64,000 nt of DNA from Acidobacteriota bacterium (lineage in GTDB: Bacteria > Acidobacteriota > Vicinamibacteria > Vicinamibacterales > UBA2999): assembly GCA_021730945.1 (NCBI GenBank), contig JAKFYH010000006.1:1-64000 (forward strand), read 5' to 3'. The notes beneath the pieces were generated by a model. The model was given only the letters and a program-made list of their open reading frames with translations, searched no databases and was not told the origin of the DNA. Of the stretch, positions 1-8,757 are shown in pieces. The translations under genes were made by a program, and so were the position numbers. Each line of letters opens with the position of its first letter. The stretch's first letter is position 1.

Positions 1-53
1 GCCCTACCCGCCCTACCCGCCCGACCAGCCTTACCGGGCTGGCCTGCTCGAAA
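1..53. repeat. Short GCCCTACCC direct repeat and weak hairpin downstream of the TonB receptor gene
   Basis: The first 20 bases hold two direct copies of a GCCCTACCC-like unit. A 6-bp inverted repeat follows (CCAGCC at 25-30, GGCTGG at 37-42, 6-base loop), just past the stop codon of the minus-strand receptor gene. There is no T-run, so it would be at most a weak or Rho-assisted terminator. The window edge hides the rest. Confidence 0.3.
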
Positions 54-3000
54 CTACCAGGTCACGTCGACGCCAAGGCGAATGATGCGGCCCTGGAGAA
101 TCACGGAAGGCTGCTTGTAAGTAGCGGCGCCAAACTGCACGGTCGACACCGACGAGTAGTCGTCCGAGTTGAGCGCGTTGAACAGGTCCACCTTCGGGGT
201 CATGCGGAACGCCCCGAACTCGAAGCGCTTACTCATGGAAAAGTCCACCTGGTTGATGCGCGGAGTGTACTCGGTCTCCGGCGCCACCAGCGGCACCTGG
301 ATGTTGGCGACGCCGCTGGCCGCCAGTTCCGGCAGCACCAGCGCGCCCGGCGTGCACGGGCCGGTGCAGGTGGCCGCGTAGCGGGTGGTCGAGGTGATCT
401 GCCAGAAGGTGGCCTGGCCGTTGGGACGGTCGAAGCCCGTGCCGGCCGTGAAGCCGCCATAGGCCTGTGCCGCCGAACCGGTCAGGTAGCCGTTCAGGCT
501 CTGCCACGAACCGCTGACGGTGAGGCCGAAGAACGGCAGCGGGTAGACCACCGTGGCCTTGAACTGCTTCTGCCACGGAATGCCGCTCTTCGACTGGTCG
601 CAGTAGAGCGACCGGTTCGGGTCGCTCACCGCCGACGCGCACACGTCGTTCAGCGAGCGCTCGAGGTTGAAGCCGCCGAAGGCGCGTACGCCGCCGCCCA
701 GGCGCGCGTTGAAGTTGACGTCGAGGCCGTTGTAGGTGCGCTTCATGTCGTCGCTGGTGCTGTCGATATTCGCCACCTGGCCACGGAACTCCGGCTTGAT
801 CACCCACGCCGGCACGACCGTTCCGTCGAGCGGGCTCACCACGTTGAACTGGTTGTAACTGGCCGCGTTCAGCAGGGAGTTGCGGCGCATCGTGATGTTC
901 TTGAAGTCGATGCGATAGAACTCGGCCGCCAGCGAGAAGCCCGAGAACAGCTCACGGGTGATGCCGACGTTCATGGCCACCGAGTACGGCCGCTTGATGT
1001 CGGGGTCAAATTGCGCCAGCGAGCGGACGCCGAAGTTGGTCGGCAGGTTGGTGAAGTTGATTTCACAACCGGCGGTCAGGTAAACGCAACCGCGTTCACC
1101 CTGCGCGATGTCGTCGCCGTTGATGTCGTTCCACGGCAGCGTCGCGCTGGTGAGGGCGGTCGGGTTGTAGAGCTGGGCAAATCCGGTCGTCTGCGCGGTC
1201 ACGAACTTGTTGAAACCGGCGCGAATGGCGGTCTTGCCATTGCCCGAGATGTCATAGATCGCCGACACGCGGGGCGAGAAGTCCTTCCAGGTCGGGAAGG
1301 CGATGTCGCTGTAGGCCGGAACGTTGGCGAAGCGGCCGACCTGCGCCGACTGGCCGACGATGGTCTGCTTGTTGAGGTCGTAGCGCAGGCCGTAGTTCAG
1401 GGTCAGCCGGTCGAGGCTCCACGTGTCCTGGGCATAGATGCCAAAGTTGGTGTCGAGTGATTCTTCGACCCGCAGCGGCGTATTGAGCACCGTGACCTGG
1501 GTCGGCACGCCGTTGTTGTAGGTCTGGTAGAGGTCGGCATTGGCGTTGTTGTAGCGCGGGTACTTACCGAACTGGTGCGAGGCACCGACCTTGACGGTGT
1601 GCGAACCCGAGACGTACGACGCGGCCGCCTGGAAATTGTAGCGGTCCGGGTAGTTGCCGAGCTGGGCGCCCGACGCGTTCCACAGCAGCCCGGTGCTGGT
1701 GTCGTTCTTGCGCACGTTGCGGTACCACGCCTCGGTGCCGCGCTCGGCGAGCACACCGGGCTGGTAGAGATTGTCGTAGCGTTCGCGGTTGAACGACGTG
1801 CCGGCCTCGAGCAGCAGCTTCGACGACACCGTCGACGTCCACTTCAACGACCCGGTCGCGAAGATGGGCGTGTTCCAGACCACCGACGCCGTCCGCGGGT
1901 CGGTGTTGGCACCCATCGCGTGACCGCGCAGGCGCAGGGCGCGGTCCATGTAGACGGCGAACTTGTTGCGTTCTGACGCCTGCCAGGTGAGCCGCACGAT
2001 CGGATTGTTCATCTTCTCGTCAGAAATACCCTGGTCGCACTTGGCCGCACCCGAGCGGCACTGCTGGAAGCCCACCGGGAAGGGCACGTTCTCCGGTGTG
2101 TAGAACGTGTTGGCGATCGGCCGGTCGTACTTGGCGCGCCGGAATGCGCCGAAGAACCAGACCTTGTTCTTGACGATCGGGCCGCCCTGTTCGATGTTCC
2201 ACTCGTAGAAGTTGTCGATCTTGTCGACGGCGCTGACGCCGATCGCGCGCAGGTCGGCCGTCAGGTTGTCGCCCTGCCACTGCTTCGGCGACTTGGAGCC
2301 CTTGAACCCGCCGCGGAACTGGTTGCCACCATCCTTGGGAATCAGGTTCATGTTGACGCCGCCAGTCAGAGTCTCGGCGTTGCCGCCGGCGGTCTGGTAG
2401 ACGGCCTCCTGAGTCATCGCCTCGTTGTGGTAGCCCTGCACGGCGCCATCACCCATCAGGCCGTTGGTCATCATGCCGTCGACCAGCACCACGGTCTGGG
2501 CGCCGCCCTGGCCGCGCACGGCGAAGTAGGTCTGCTGCATCGCCCGCGAGCCGCCGACGTCGGGCACGTTCAGTGTCACGCCCACCACCAGCTGGCCGTA
2601 GCCCTGGATGGTCTTGGCGGTCGGCACGGCGTCGATCACGTCGCGCGACAGCACCTGCTGCTTGGCATTGCTCTGCACGTCGACCACCGGCGAGGCGCCG
2701 GAAACCGTGACCGACTCCTGCAGTGTCCCCACCGCCAGGTCGACATTGATCGTCGCCGTGAAGTTGCCTTGCAATTCCACGCCGTCGCGGATGACGGTGT
2801 TGAATCCGGGCAAGGTATAAGTGAGCCTGTAGGTGCCAGGCCGCAAGTCGCTAATGCGGTAGCTGCCGTTGGTATCGGTCACCGCGGACCGCACACCCTC
2901 AATCAGGGCCGGACTCGCCGCTTCCACCGTCACGCCCGGCATCACCGCGCCCGACGTGTCTTTCACCGTTCCCGTGAACACACTCTGTGCGCGCGCGATC

Positions 3001-3065
3001 GCGGGCACCAGGACGAGACTTGCCAGTACAAGGAACAACGTTCTTGCAACGAGACTTCGCGCCAT
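54..3065 (-). CDS. TonB-dependent receptor, Oar-like, with N-terminal carboxypeptidase-regulatory domain
   Basis: Outer-membrane active transporter of about 1003 residues. A signal peptide ends near residue 27 (...AIARA|Q). An Ig-like CarboxypepD_reg domain follows (about 30-110; GTVKDTSGAVMPGV), then a plug domain (about 130-250) and a long beta-barrel ending in an aromatic residue (...VDVTW). This Oar-type architecture is very common in Acidobacteriota; the substrate cannot be read from sequence. An in-frame ATG lies 21 nt upstream, but I chose 3065 because GGGGGAA sits 5 nt before it and the signal peptide starts there. The next minus-strand genes upstream encode secreted proteins; a 238-bp gap containing a terminator separates them. 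Confidence 0.93.
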   Translation of the reverse strand: MARSLVARTLFLVLASLVLVPAIARAQSVFTGTVKDTSGAVMPGVTVEAASPALIEGVRSAVTDTNGSYRISDLRPGTYRLTYTLPGFNTVIRDGVELQGNFTATINVDLAVGTLQESVTVSGASPVVDVQSNAKQQVLSRDVIDAVPTAKTIQGYGQLVVGVTLNVPDVGGSRAMQQTYFAVRGQGGAQTVVLVDGMMTNGLMGDGAVQGYHNEAMTQEAVYQTAGGNAETLTGGVNMNLIPKDGGNQFRGGFKGSKSPKQWQGDNLTADLRAIGVSAVDKIDNFYEWNIEQGGPIVKNKVWFFGAFRRAKYDRPIANTFYTPENVPFPVGFQQCRSGAAKCDQGISDEKMNNPIVRLTWQASERNKFAVYMDRALRLRGHAMGANTDPRTASVVWNTPIFATGSLKWTSTVSSKLLLEAGTSFNRERYDNLYQPGVLAERGTEAWYRNVRKNDTSTGLLWNASGAQLGNYPDRYNFQAAASYVSGSHTVKVGASHQFGKYPRYNNANADLYQTYNNGVPTQVTVLNTPLRVEESLDTNFGIYAQDTWSLDRLTLNYGLRYDLNKQTIVGQSAQVGRFANVPAYSDIAFPTWKDFSPRVSAIYDISGNGKTAIRAGFNKFVTAQTTGFAQLYNPTALTSATLPWNDINGDDIAQGERGCVYLTAGCEINFTNLPTNFGVRSLAQFDPDIKRPYSVAMNVGITRELFSGFSLAAEFYRIDFKNITMRRNSLLNAASYNQFNVVSPLDGTVVPAWVIKPEFRGQVANIDSTSDDMKRTYNGLDVNFNARLGGGVRAFGGFNLERSLNDVCASAVSDPNRSLYCDQSKSGIPWQKQFKATVVYPLPFFGLTVSGSWQSLNGYLTGSAAQAYGGFTAGTGFDRPNGQATFWQITSTTRYAATCTGPCTPGALVLPELAASGVANIQVPLVAPETEYTPRINQVDFSMSKRFEFGAFRMTPKVDLFNALNSDDYSSVSTVQFGAATYKQPSVILQGRIIRLGVDVTW

Positions 3066-3230
3066 CAGTTTCCCCCAAATCAGCAAGCGAGCTACCCGCC
3101 AACGCCCACCACGAACTCGATGCGGGCACTCCTCGCCAATAGCACAAGCACGTTAGCGTTGAGCTGGTTATCGCGTCAACGAGGAACTAAGGCGGGATGA
3201 TCCGGATATTTGGAATGCGATCGCGAAATG

Positions 3231-3266
3231 CAAAAGCCGCGATCCACACATGGGTGAACCGCGGCT
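3231..3266 (-). terminator. Intrinsic terminator after the 3304-4203 gene
   Basis: Read on the minus strand, AGCCGCG (3266-3260) and CGCGGCT (3241-3235) form a 7-bp GC-rich stem with an 18-base loop, followed at once by TTTT. It lies about 37 nt past the stop of the secreted-protein gene and ahead of the TonB receptor gene, so it probably ends the two-gene unit 5638-3304. Confidence 0.55.
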
Positions 3267-3303
3267 CTTGATGGCACGTCGCTCGCGCGATGCGCGTAAG
3301 GTC

Positions 3304-4203
3304 CTAGCGGCCGCCGGTGCTGGCCGCCTTCACGTTGACCTTGATGTAGACGGTCGACCAGCAGCACTGGAACCCGCCGCCGCCAACACCGGAGGTGTCG
3401 TTGCCCTCAACCCGGATCACGTACTCGCCAGGCATCGAGAAGGTGGCGGTGGTTGAGACCCGCTCCTTCTCAATCGTAGGCGTGGAGTCGGCAAAGGTCA
3501 CCGTGCCAGGTCCGCGAAACTTGGACAGGGTCGTGCTCACGCGTGGCCGGCGCGCGGGGCCGGCCGCTCCACCGGGGGGAGGGGCCGCGGCGCTGCCGCC
3601 GGTCGGCGTTTCCTCATGGCCGTCGTCGCTGAGCCAGAAGTTGATCGCGACCGGTTCGCCGACCGAGCCGGTCACGACCGGCGCGGTGGAGAGCGCCTTG
3701 GGCGGACCGGTCAGGGCCTCACCGTTTTCGGAGAACTTGAAGACCGGCGGCTTGTTGCCCATGGCGGCGTCCAGGTACGGCTCGATCTGGTAGCCCTTGG
3801 TCAGGCCGAAGGGCACCGAGACCGTGCGGCCGTTGGCGGTGAGGGTCCACGTGATCTTCTTGTCGCCGAAATCCTTGGGCACCCGGATGGTGGTGGTTCC
3901 CCAACCGCGGCCAACCACAAAGTGGGTCGGCTGCCCCTGGTCGGGGCCGCCGGGTTCAATCCGGTTCTCGGGACCGATCGGGATGTCGAGCGTCTGCTTC
4001 TTGTTGCGGTTGTAATAGCCGATGAGCAGCGTGTAGCTGCCATCGTCGTTCTGGTACCAGCCCTCAAATGCCGGATAGACGTTCTGCCCGGCGTCCTTGA
4101 GCGGCTCCATCACGAGCTGGCGGGCGGCCAGGTCCGTGCCGGCGGCCAGGCCCGCGACCGCCACGAGAGCGAGGGCCACGCGGCCCATGAATCGAATTGC
4201 CAT
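3304..4203 (-). CDS. Secreted protein of unknown function, partner of the copper monooxygenase
   Basis: 299 residues. A signal peptide covers about 1-25 (MAIRFMGRVALALVAVAGLA). The rest looks like beta-rich extracellular domains, with a Pro/Gly/Ala-rich linker near 215-235 (AAAPPPGGAAGPARR) and a C-terminal part reading like an Ig/PKD fold (GEYVIRVEGNDTSGVGGGGF, then a CC pair). A longer reading frame exists, but ATG 4203 has AGGAG 8 nt upstream and begins the signal peptide. It lies 73 bp downstream of the cytochrome/copper monooxygenase gene on the same strand, with a strong hairpin between, so a joint periplasmic role is plausible. I recognise no catalytic motif. Confidence 0.75.
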   Translation of the reverse strand: MAIRFMGRVALALVAVAGLAAGTDLAARQLVMEPLKDAGQNVYPAFEGWYQNDDGSYTLLIGYYNRNKKQTLDIPIGPENRIEPGGPDQGQPTHFVVGRGWGTTTIRVPKDFGDKKITWTLTANGRTVSVPFGLTKGYQIEPYLDAAMGNKPPVFKFSENGEALTGPPKALSTAPVVTGSVGEPVAINFWLSDDGHEETPTGGSAAAPPPGGAAGPARRPRVSTTLSKFRGPGTVTFADSTPTIEKERVSTTATFSMPGEYVIRVEGNDTSGVGGGGFQCCWSTVYIKVNVKAASTGGR

Positions 4204-4227
4204 CTGGAAAACTCCTGCGCAAACAGT

Positions 4228-4255
4228 GAGGGGGTGCCGTTGCTGGCACCCCCTC
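4228..4255 (-). other. Perfect 11-bp intercistronic hairpin
   Basis: GAGGGGGTGCC (4228-4238) and GGCACCCCCTC (4245-4255) are perfect inverted repeats around a 6-base loop. The hairpin lies between the stop of the monooxygenase gene (4277) and the ribosome site of the next gene (start 4203). Only a three-base T-run follows on the minus strand, so it may be an attenuator or an mRNA-processing or stability element rather than a full terminator. Confidence 0.5.
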
Positions 4256-4276
4256 GGTGAAAAACAGGCTACGGCG

Positions 4277-5638
4277 TTACTGCTGCTGCTGCCGTTCCGT
4301 GGTGGCAGCGAGCTTGGCCTTGCGGGCCTCGACTTCCTTGTTGAAGTCGTCATCGCCCATGTAGGTGATGTTGATCCAGGCGTGCGCCATCTCGTCCACG
4401 GTGCGGTCGCCCCAGCCGATCCACTGCGTCGGGTCGGGATTGCTCTTCTTGGCGGCGGTGTTGTCGTGCCACGCGGTGATCTTGATGATGGTGCCCTTCG
4501 GCAGCAGCGGCGCGTAGTCGTCGTCGAACACGTAGTTGTTCATCCAGTTGAACTCGAAGTTCGGGACGTAGCCGAGCACCTGCTGGGTGCCGTTGGGCAG
4601 GATGGCTTCGACCATCATCGCCTTGCCGCGCAGGTGCATGTGCGGCTGGAAGTTCTCGACGCGGCCGGCGCGGCGCATGACGTGGAAGTTCTGGCCGACG
4701 CTGATCGAGTTGGGCGCGATGTCGAGGTTGCGGTTGCCGCCGGTGACGCCGCTGTAAAGCGACAACGCCGTGCGGTACTTCGGCTCCTGGCCCTTCGGGT
4801 AGAAGTAGATGCCGAGTTCAACCTCGTCGGTGATGTCCTCGCCACCGGCGCTGTAGTGGATGTCCCAGCGGATCTTCGAGCCGGGCAGCATCAACTTGCC
4901 GGTGTTGGGACGCAGCAACTCGCCCTGCTTGTTGACGGCCCATTCCATGAACAGACCGGCGCCGCTGTCGGCATCGGCGTTAGTCAGCATGGCCTGGGCT
5001 TCCTTCTCGTCCTGCATCAGGTAGGCGAGGGCGTGGTGGGTGATCTTGCGGCCCTTCAGCGTGCCCGGGCGCATTTCGATGGCGCGCACCCAGCGGGGCT
5101 CGGTCAGCCCGGTCTCGACGACCGGCTTGTACCAGGCGTCCATGGCGACGGCCTTCTGCGTGTACTTCGGCGACTTGATGATGAGGTCGGGCGGACCGCC
5201 GAACTTGCTGGCGTAGTTCCAGCCGTTGCCATCGTCCCACTTCTTCGCCGCGGGCATGTCCTTGGGGTCGCCCTTCGGCGCACCGTTCGAGGCCCACTTC
5301 ACGATGGTGTCGATTTCCTTGTCGCTGAGCGACCGGTCATCCTTGTAGTGCTGGATGCCGACCGTCTTGTCGATGTGCCAGGGCGGCATGTTGCGCGAGG
5401 CGACGCGATCGCGAATCGAGCGGGCCCACGGACGGGCCTCTTCGAACGTGATCAGCGAAAACGGCGCAATCGAATCCGGACGGTGGCACGACTCGCACTT
5501 GTTCTGGAAAATCGGCGCGACGTCTTTTGTGAACGTCGGCGTTGCGGTCGTTTGAGCTGAAAGCGACGCCGGCAGAGCCAGAAGGCCCAACACGCCCACC
5601 GCCCCAGTCAATACCCGGCCGAAGATACCGTTAGCCAT
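4277..5638 (-). CDS. Cytochrome c / type II copper (PHM/DBM-like) monooxygenase fusion
   Basis: 453 residues, exported (signal peptide about 1-29). The N-terminal third is a cytochrome-like domain with one heme c site (CESCH, 48-52) and a possible axial Met at M84 (NMPPW). The rest resembles ascorbate-dependent type II copper monooxygenases. It has an HH pair (201-202) and H261 as likely CuH ligands, and HMH (333-335) plus M417 (DEMAH) as likely CuM ligands. Assigning these by analogy with peptidylglycine and dopamine monooxygenases is inference. The covalent heme suggests respiratory electrons could replace ascorbate. GGAGGGG lies 5 nt before the ATG. Substrate unknown. Confidence 0.8.
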   Translation of the reverse strand: MANGIFGRVLTGAVGVLGLLALPASLSAQTTATPTFTKDVAPIFQNKCESCHRPDSIAPFSLITFEEARPWARSIRDRVASRNMPPWHIDKTVGIQHYKDDRSLSDKEIDTIVKWASNGAPKGDPKDMPAAKKWDDGNGWNYASKFGGPPDLIIKSPKYTQKAVAMDAWYKPVVETGLTEPRWVRAIEMRPGTLKGRKITHHALAYLMQDEKEAQAMLTNADADSGAGLFMEWAVNKQGELLRPNTGKLMLPGSKIRWDIHYSAGGEDITDEVELGIYFYPKGQEPKYRTALSLYSGVTGGNRNLDIAPNSISVGQNFHVMRRAGRVENFQPHMHLRGKAMMVEAILPNGTQQVLGYVPNFEFNWMNNYVFDDDYAPLLPKGTIIKITAWHDNTAAKKSNPDPTQWIGWGDRTVDEMAHAWINITYMGDDDFNKEVEARKAKLAATTERQQQQ

Positions 5639-5682
5639 CTTCTTCCCCTCCGAAATTGTGAACGAATAGTTCGCGGTTGGGG

Positions 5683-5712
5683 AGTGTACACGCTTTTGTC
5701 ACAGCTTGTCAT
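5683..5712 (-). promoter_or_regulatory. Candidate promoter of the copper monooxygenase gene
   Basis: On the minus strand, ATGACA (5712-5707; 5 of 6 to consensus) is followed after 18 bp by TACACT (5688-5683; 4 of 6). The expected start of transcription lies about 40 nt before the ATG at 5638, leaving room for the visible GGAGGGG ribosome site. Confidence 0.35.
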
Positions 5713-5790
5713 CCCCGCGACAACCTAATGGCTACCATCAGTTACGCGAATGCTACCTCTTCCGTTTATCGGCCCGAGGCTGCCTATATT

Positions 5791-6957
5791 TTAGGCCAGC
5801 TTCCGCAGGATCAGGCACTTGAGGTAATAGGTCTCGGGAACCCCTAACAGAACCGGATGATCCCGCCCCTGCATGCGTTTTTCCACCAGATTTACCGGAA
5901 CTCTGGCATCGACGGCGGCGGCAAATACCGCCTGGCCGAACATGATCTCGTCAACGTTATAGGAGCAACTGCACGTGATCAGGTAGCCACCGGGCGCCAG
6001 CAGCCGCAGGGCACGCAGGTTGATCTCCTTATATCCGGCCAGCGCGTTCTGGACCGCTCCCTTGTTCTTGGCGAAGGCCGGCGGGTCGAGCACGATGGTG
6101 TCGAAGCGGGCGCCCTCGCGCTCGAGATGGCGCAGTTCATCAAAGACGTTGGCCTCGCGGGCGGTCAGGTTGGCCACACCGTTGGCGGCGGCGTTGGCGG
6201 TGATGCGCGCCACCGCGTCGGCCGAGACGTCGAGAGCAGTCACGCTCTGGCAGCGGGGCGCCAGCGCGAGAGCAAACCCGCCGTTGTAGCTGAAACAATC
6301 GAGCAACGTCCCGTGGGCGTAGCGCGCGGCAGCCCGCCGGTTCTCCCGTTGATCGAGAAACAACCCGGTCTTCTGGCCGCGCCACGGATCGACGTGGTAG
6401 CCGACCGCCCCCTCCCGTACGCTGATGGTCTCGGGCACCTCGCCGTGCAACACCTCGACCTTCTGCTCCAGCCCTTCGAGCACGCGCACCTTCGGGTCGT
6501 TGCGGGCCAGCACGCCGATGGCGCCGGTCAACTCGACCAGCAGTGGTACCAGCGTCGGCGTCAACCGCTCCATCCCCTGCGAGAGCGCCTGGATCACCAG
6601 GTAGTCGCCGTAGCGGTCGACCACCAGCGAGGGCAGCAAGTCGGCCTCACCGTGCACCACGCGATACGCGGTGGCGTCGATCTCGAGCACCTCGCGGAAG
6701 GCGATGGCGTTCTCGAGCCGCTCGCGCCAGAACGCCTGGTCAACCGGGCGATCGTCGCGCGTGAGCATGCGCAGCGTGATCTGTGACTGATCGCTGAACA
6801 GCGCCTGTCCGAGATCGCGGTCGCGCGGCCCGCGGACGCGGACGACCACGCCGGGCTCGACGTCGGCGACGTCCATGACGTCGGAGCGGTAGATCCAGGG
6901 GTGGCCGCCGCGAATGCGATCCTCGCCCCTGGCATTCACGATGGCAGTGGGTGTCAC
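5791..6957 (-). CDS. rlmI: Class I SAM-dependent rRNA methyltransferase, RlmI-like
   Basis: 388 residues, the usual length of RlmI (23S rRNA m5C methyltransferase). An N-terminal PUA RNA-binding domain (about 1-80; GGHPWIYRSDV) precedes an EEHEE-type central region and a Rossmann methyltransferase fold from about 215 (LLDCFSYNGGFALAL as the SAM site). Motif IV is LDPPAFAKNK and motif VI contains CSCS, whose cysteine is the expected catalytic nucleophile. The start is GTG at 6957. The gene is divergent from rpiB with only 41 bp between starts. Base specificity among the RlmI/RlmK/YwbD relatives cannot be fixed from sequence alone. Confidence 0.88.
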   Translation of the reverse strand: MTPTAIVNARGEDRIRGGHPWIYRSDVMDVADVEPGVVVRVRGPRDRDLGQALFSDQSQITLRMLTRDDRPVDQAFWRERLENAIAFREVLEIDATAYRVVHGEADLLPSLVVDRYGDYLVIQALSQGMERLTPTLVPLLVELTGAIGVLARNDPKVRVLEGLEQKVEVLHGEVPETISVREGAVGYHVDPWRGQKTGLFLDQRENRRAAARYAHGTLLDCFSYNGGFALALAPRCQSVTALDVSADAVARITANAAANGVANLTAREANVFDELRHLEREGARFDTIVLDPPAFAKNKGAVQNALAGYKEINLRALRLLAPGGYLITCSCSYNVDEIMFGQAVFAAAVDARVPVNLVEKRMQGRDHPVLLGVPETYYLKCLILRKLA

Positions 6958-6987
6958 CCATCTATAGTGTCACGGTGTCGACCGCGC

Positions 6988-6993
6988 TAGAAT
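6988..6993 (+). promoter_or_regulatory. TAGAAT -10-like box directly before rpiB
   Basis: TAGAAT ends 5 nt before the ATG at 6999, and no Shine-Dalgarno sequence is visible. If used as a -10 element, the transcript would start at or next to the start codon (leaderless). No good -35 is seen. Confidence 0.35.
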
Positions 6994-6998
6994 CACGC

Positions 6999-7430
6999 AT
7001 GCACATCGCGCTCGGCGCCGACCACGCCGGCTTCCACCTCAAGGACTCGTTGAAGCGGACGCTCGACGAGCTGGGCGTCACCTATGAGGACTTCGGCACC
7101 AACACCGCCGCCTCGGTGGACTACCCCGACTTCGCGCAAGCGGTGGCGCGGGGCGTGGCGGGCGGCCAGTTCGAACGCGGCATCCTGGTGTGCGGGACCG
7201 GCATCGGCATGGCGATTGCGGCCAACAAGGTCCCGGGCATCCGCTCGGCGGCCATCGTCGACACCGACACGGCCAAGCTGTCGCGCGAACACAACGACCT
7301 CAACGTGCTGACCCTTGGCGCGCGGGTGACGCCGGAAGTGCGCGCCCGCGAGATCGTCAAGGTGTTTCTCGCCACCCCGTTTGAAGGCGGCCGCCACAGC
7401 CAGCGGGTCAACAAAATCGAAGGCGCCTGA
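6999..7430 (+). CDS. rpiB: Ribose 5-phosphate isomerase B
   Basis: 143 residues, full length for RpiB/LacAB. It interconverts ribose 5-phosphate and ribulose 5-phosphate in the non-oxidative pentose phosphate pathway (cytoplasm). The start MHIALGADHAGFHLK matches the conserved N-terminus with the phosphate-binding region, and the active-site loop contains the catalytic base C65 (LVCGTGIGMAIAANK). I chose ATG 6999 over an in-frame ATG 48 nt upstream because the conserved fold begins here. glyA follows after 61 bp on the same strand; both are central carbon/one-carbon genes. Confidence 0.95.
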   Translation: MHIALGADHAGFHLKDSLKRTLDELGVTYEDFGTNTAASVDYPDFAQAVARGVAGGQFERGILVCGTGIGMAIAANKVPGIRSAAIVDTDTAKLSREHNDLNVLTLGARVTPEVRAREIVKVFLATPFEGGRHSQRVNKIEGA

Positions 7431-7472
7431 CCGCGGACGCGAGTCGCCCGGTGCCGTGAGCCCGGCGCACTG

Positions 7473-7478
7473 CTAGAA
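7473..7478 (+). promoter_or_regulatory. TAGAAT -10-like box before glyA
   Basis: TAGAAT ends 13 nt before the glyA ATG, in the same GCTAGAATC context as before rpiB. No clear ribosome site lies between. It suggests a separate glyA promoter with a very short or no leader. Confidence 0.3.
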
Positions 7479-7491
7479 TCGGACTGCCATC

Positions 7492-8757
7492 ATGAGCCTT
7501 CCCCTAATGCAACTGAGCCTCGCCGAGTCGGACCCGGAGATCGCCGAGGCGATCGCGCGCGAAACCGAACGCCAGGCCGACGGCCTCGAACTCATCGCCT
7601 CGGAAAACTTCGTCAGCAGCGCCGTGCTCGAAGCCGCCGGCTCGGTCATGACCAACAAGTACGCCGAAGGCTACCCGGGCAAGCGCTACTACGGCGGCTG
7701 CGAGTTCGTGGACGTCGCCGAAACCCTGGCCATCGCTCGCGCGAAGGCGCTGTTTGGCGCCGAGCATGTCAACGTGCAGCCCCACTCGGGCGCGCAGGCC
7801 AACATGGCGGTCTACCTGACGCTGCTCAAGCCGGGCGACGTCGTGCTGGGCATGAACCTCGCCCACGGCGGCCACCTGACGCACGGCCATCCTCTCAACT
7901 TCTCAGGCAAGCTCTACACCATCGTCCCTTACGGCGTGCGGCAAGACGACGAGCGGCTGGACTATGAGGAGTTCGAGCGCCTCGCGGTCGAGCACAAGCC
8001 GAAGATGATCATCGCCGGCGCCAGCGCCTACCCGCGAGCGTTCGACTTCGCGCGCATGGGCGAGGTCGCGCGCCGGGTCGGTGCGCCGCTGATGGTGGAC
8101 ATGGCGCACATCGCCGGCCTGGTCGCCGGCGGCCAGCACCCCAGCCCCGTGCCGCACGCCGACTTCGTGACCACGACGACGCACAAGACGCTGCGCGGGC
8201 CGCGCGGCGGCATGGTGATGTGCCGCGCGCAATATGCCAAGGACCTCGACCGCACGGTGTTCCCGGGCGTGCAGGGCGGTCCGCTCATGCACATCATCGC
8301 CGCCAAGGCGGTGTGCTTCCGCGAAGCGGCGACCGCGGAGTTTGCCGCCTACCAGAAGCAACTGGTGGCCAACGCCAAGCGGCTGGCGGCGGCCATGACC
8401 ACCGCCGGCTTCCGCATCGTGAGCGGCGGCACCGACAACCACATCGTGCTGGTCGACACCTTTTCCAAGGGCATCACCGGCAAGGTGGCCGAAGCGGCGC
8501 TCGGCCAGGCCGGCATCACGGTGAACAAGAACGCGATTCCGTTCGACCAGAATCCGCCGATGGTGGCCAGTGGCGTGCGGCTGGGCACGCCGGCGGTGAC
8601 CACGCGCGGCATGGGCGAGGCGCAGATGGACGAGATCGCCGGCTTCATCGCGCGGGCGCTCGCCACGCCGGGCGACGCCGCGGCCCTGGCCATGATCAAG
8701 TCAGAAGTCGAGCAGTTGTGCCGGAAGTTCCCGCTCTACCCGGAACGCCGGGCCTAG
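7492..8757 (+). CDS. glyA: Serine hydroxymethyltransferase
   Basis: 421 residues, standard length. This PLP enzyme converts serine and tetrahydrofolate to glycine and 5,10-methylene-THF. Seen: the N-terminal LELIASENF signature, the YYGGCEFVD loop, QPHSGAQAN, and the PLP lysine K232 in [14 protein letters not shown]. Substrate arginine and THF-site segments ([20 protein letters not shown]) are present. The 3' end overlaps the likely GTG start of the downstream helicase gene by 40 nt. Confidence 0.97.
   Translation: MSLPLMQLSLAESDPEIAEAIARETERQADGLELIASENFVSSAVLEAAGSVMTNKYAEGYPGKRYYGGCEFVDVAETLAIARAKALFGAEHVNVQPHSGAQANMAVYLTLLKPGDVVLGMNLAHGGHLTHGHPLNFSGKLYTIVPYGVRQDDERLDYEEFERLAVEHKPKMIIAGASAYPRAFDFARMGEVARRVGAPLMVDMAHIAGLVAGGQHPSPVPHADFVTTTTHKTLRGPRGGMVMCRAQYAKDLDRTVFPGVQGGPLMHIIAAKAVCFREAATAEFAAYQKQLVANAKRLAAAMTTAGFRIVSGGTDNHIVLVDTFSKGITGKVAEAALGQAGITVNKNAIPFDQNPPMVASGVRLGTPAVTTRGMGEAQMDEIAGFIARALATPGDAAALAMIKSEVEQLCRKFPLYPERRA

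Noticed and set aside
2427-3200. 257-codon plus-strand open frame opposite the TonB receptor gene
   Set aside because: It is His/Arg/Gly-rich, typical of antisense reading of high-GC coding DNA, and has no recognisable domain.
4097-5560. 487-codon plus-strand open frame opposite the copper monooxygenase gene
   Set aside because: It has the same antisense composition (Val/Asp/Arg/His-rich), while the minus strand has clear heme and copper motifs.
8220-8717. N-terminal extension of the DinG-like helicase inside glyA
   Set aside because: This part is an Arg/Gly/His-rich out-of-frame reading of glyA; helicase homology begins only after 8740.
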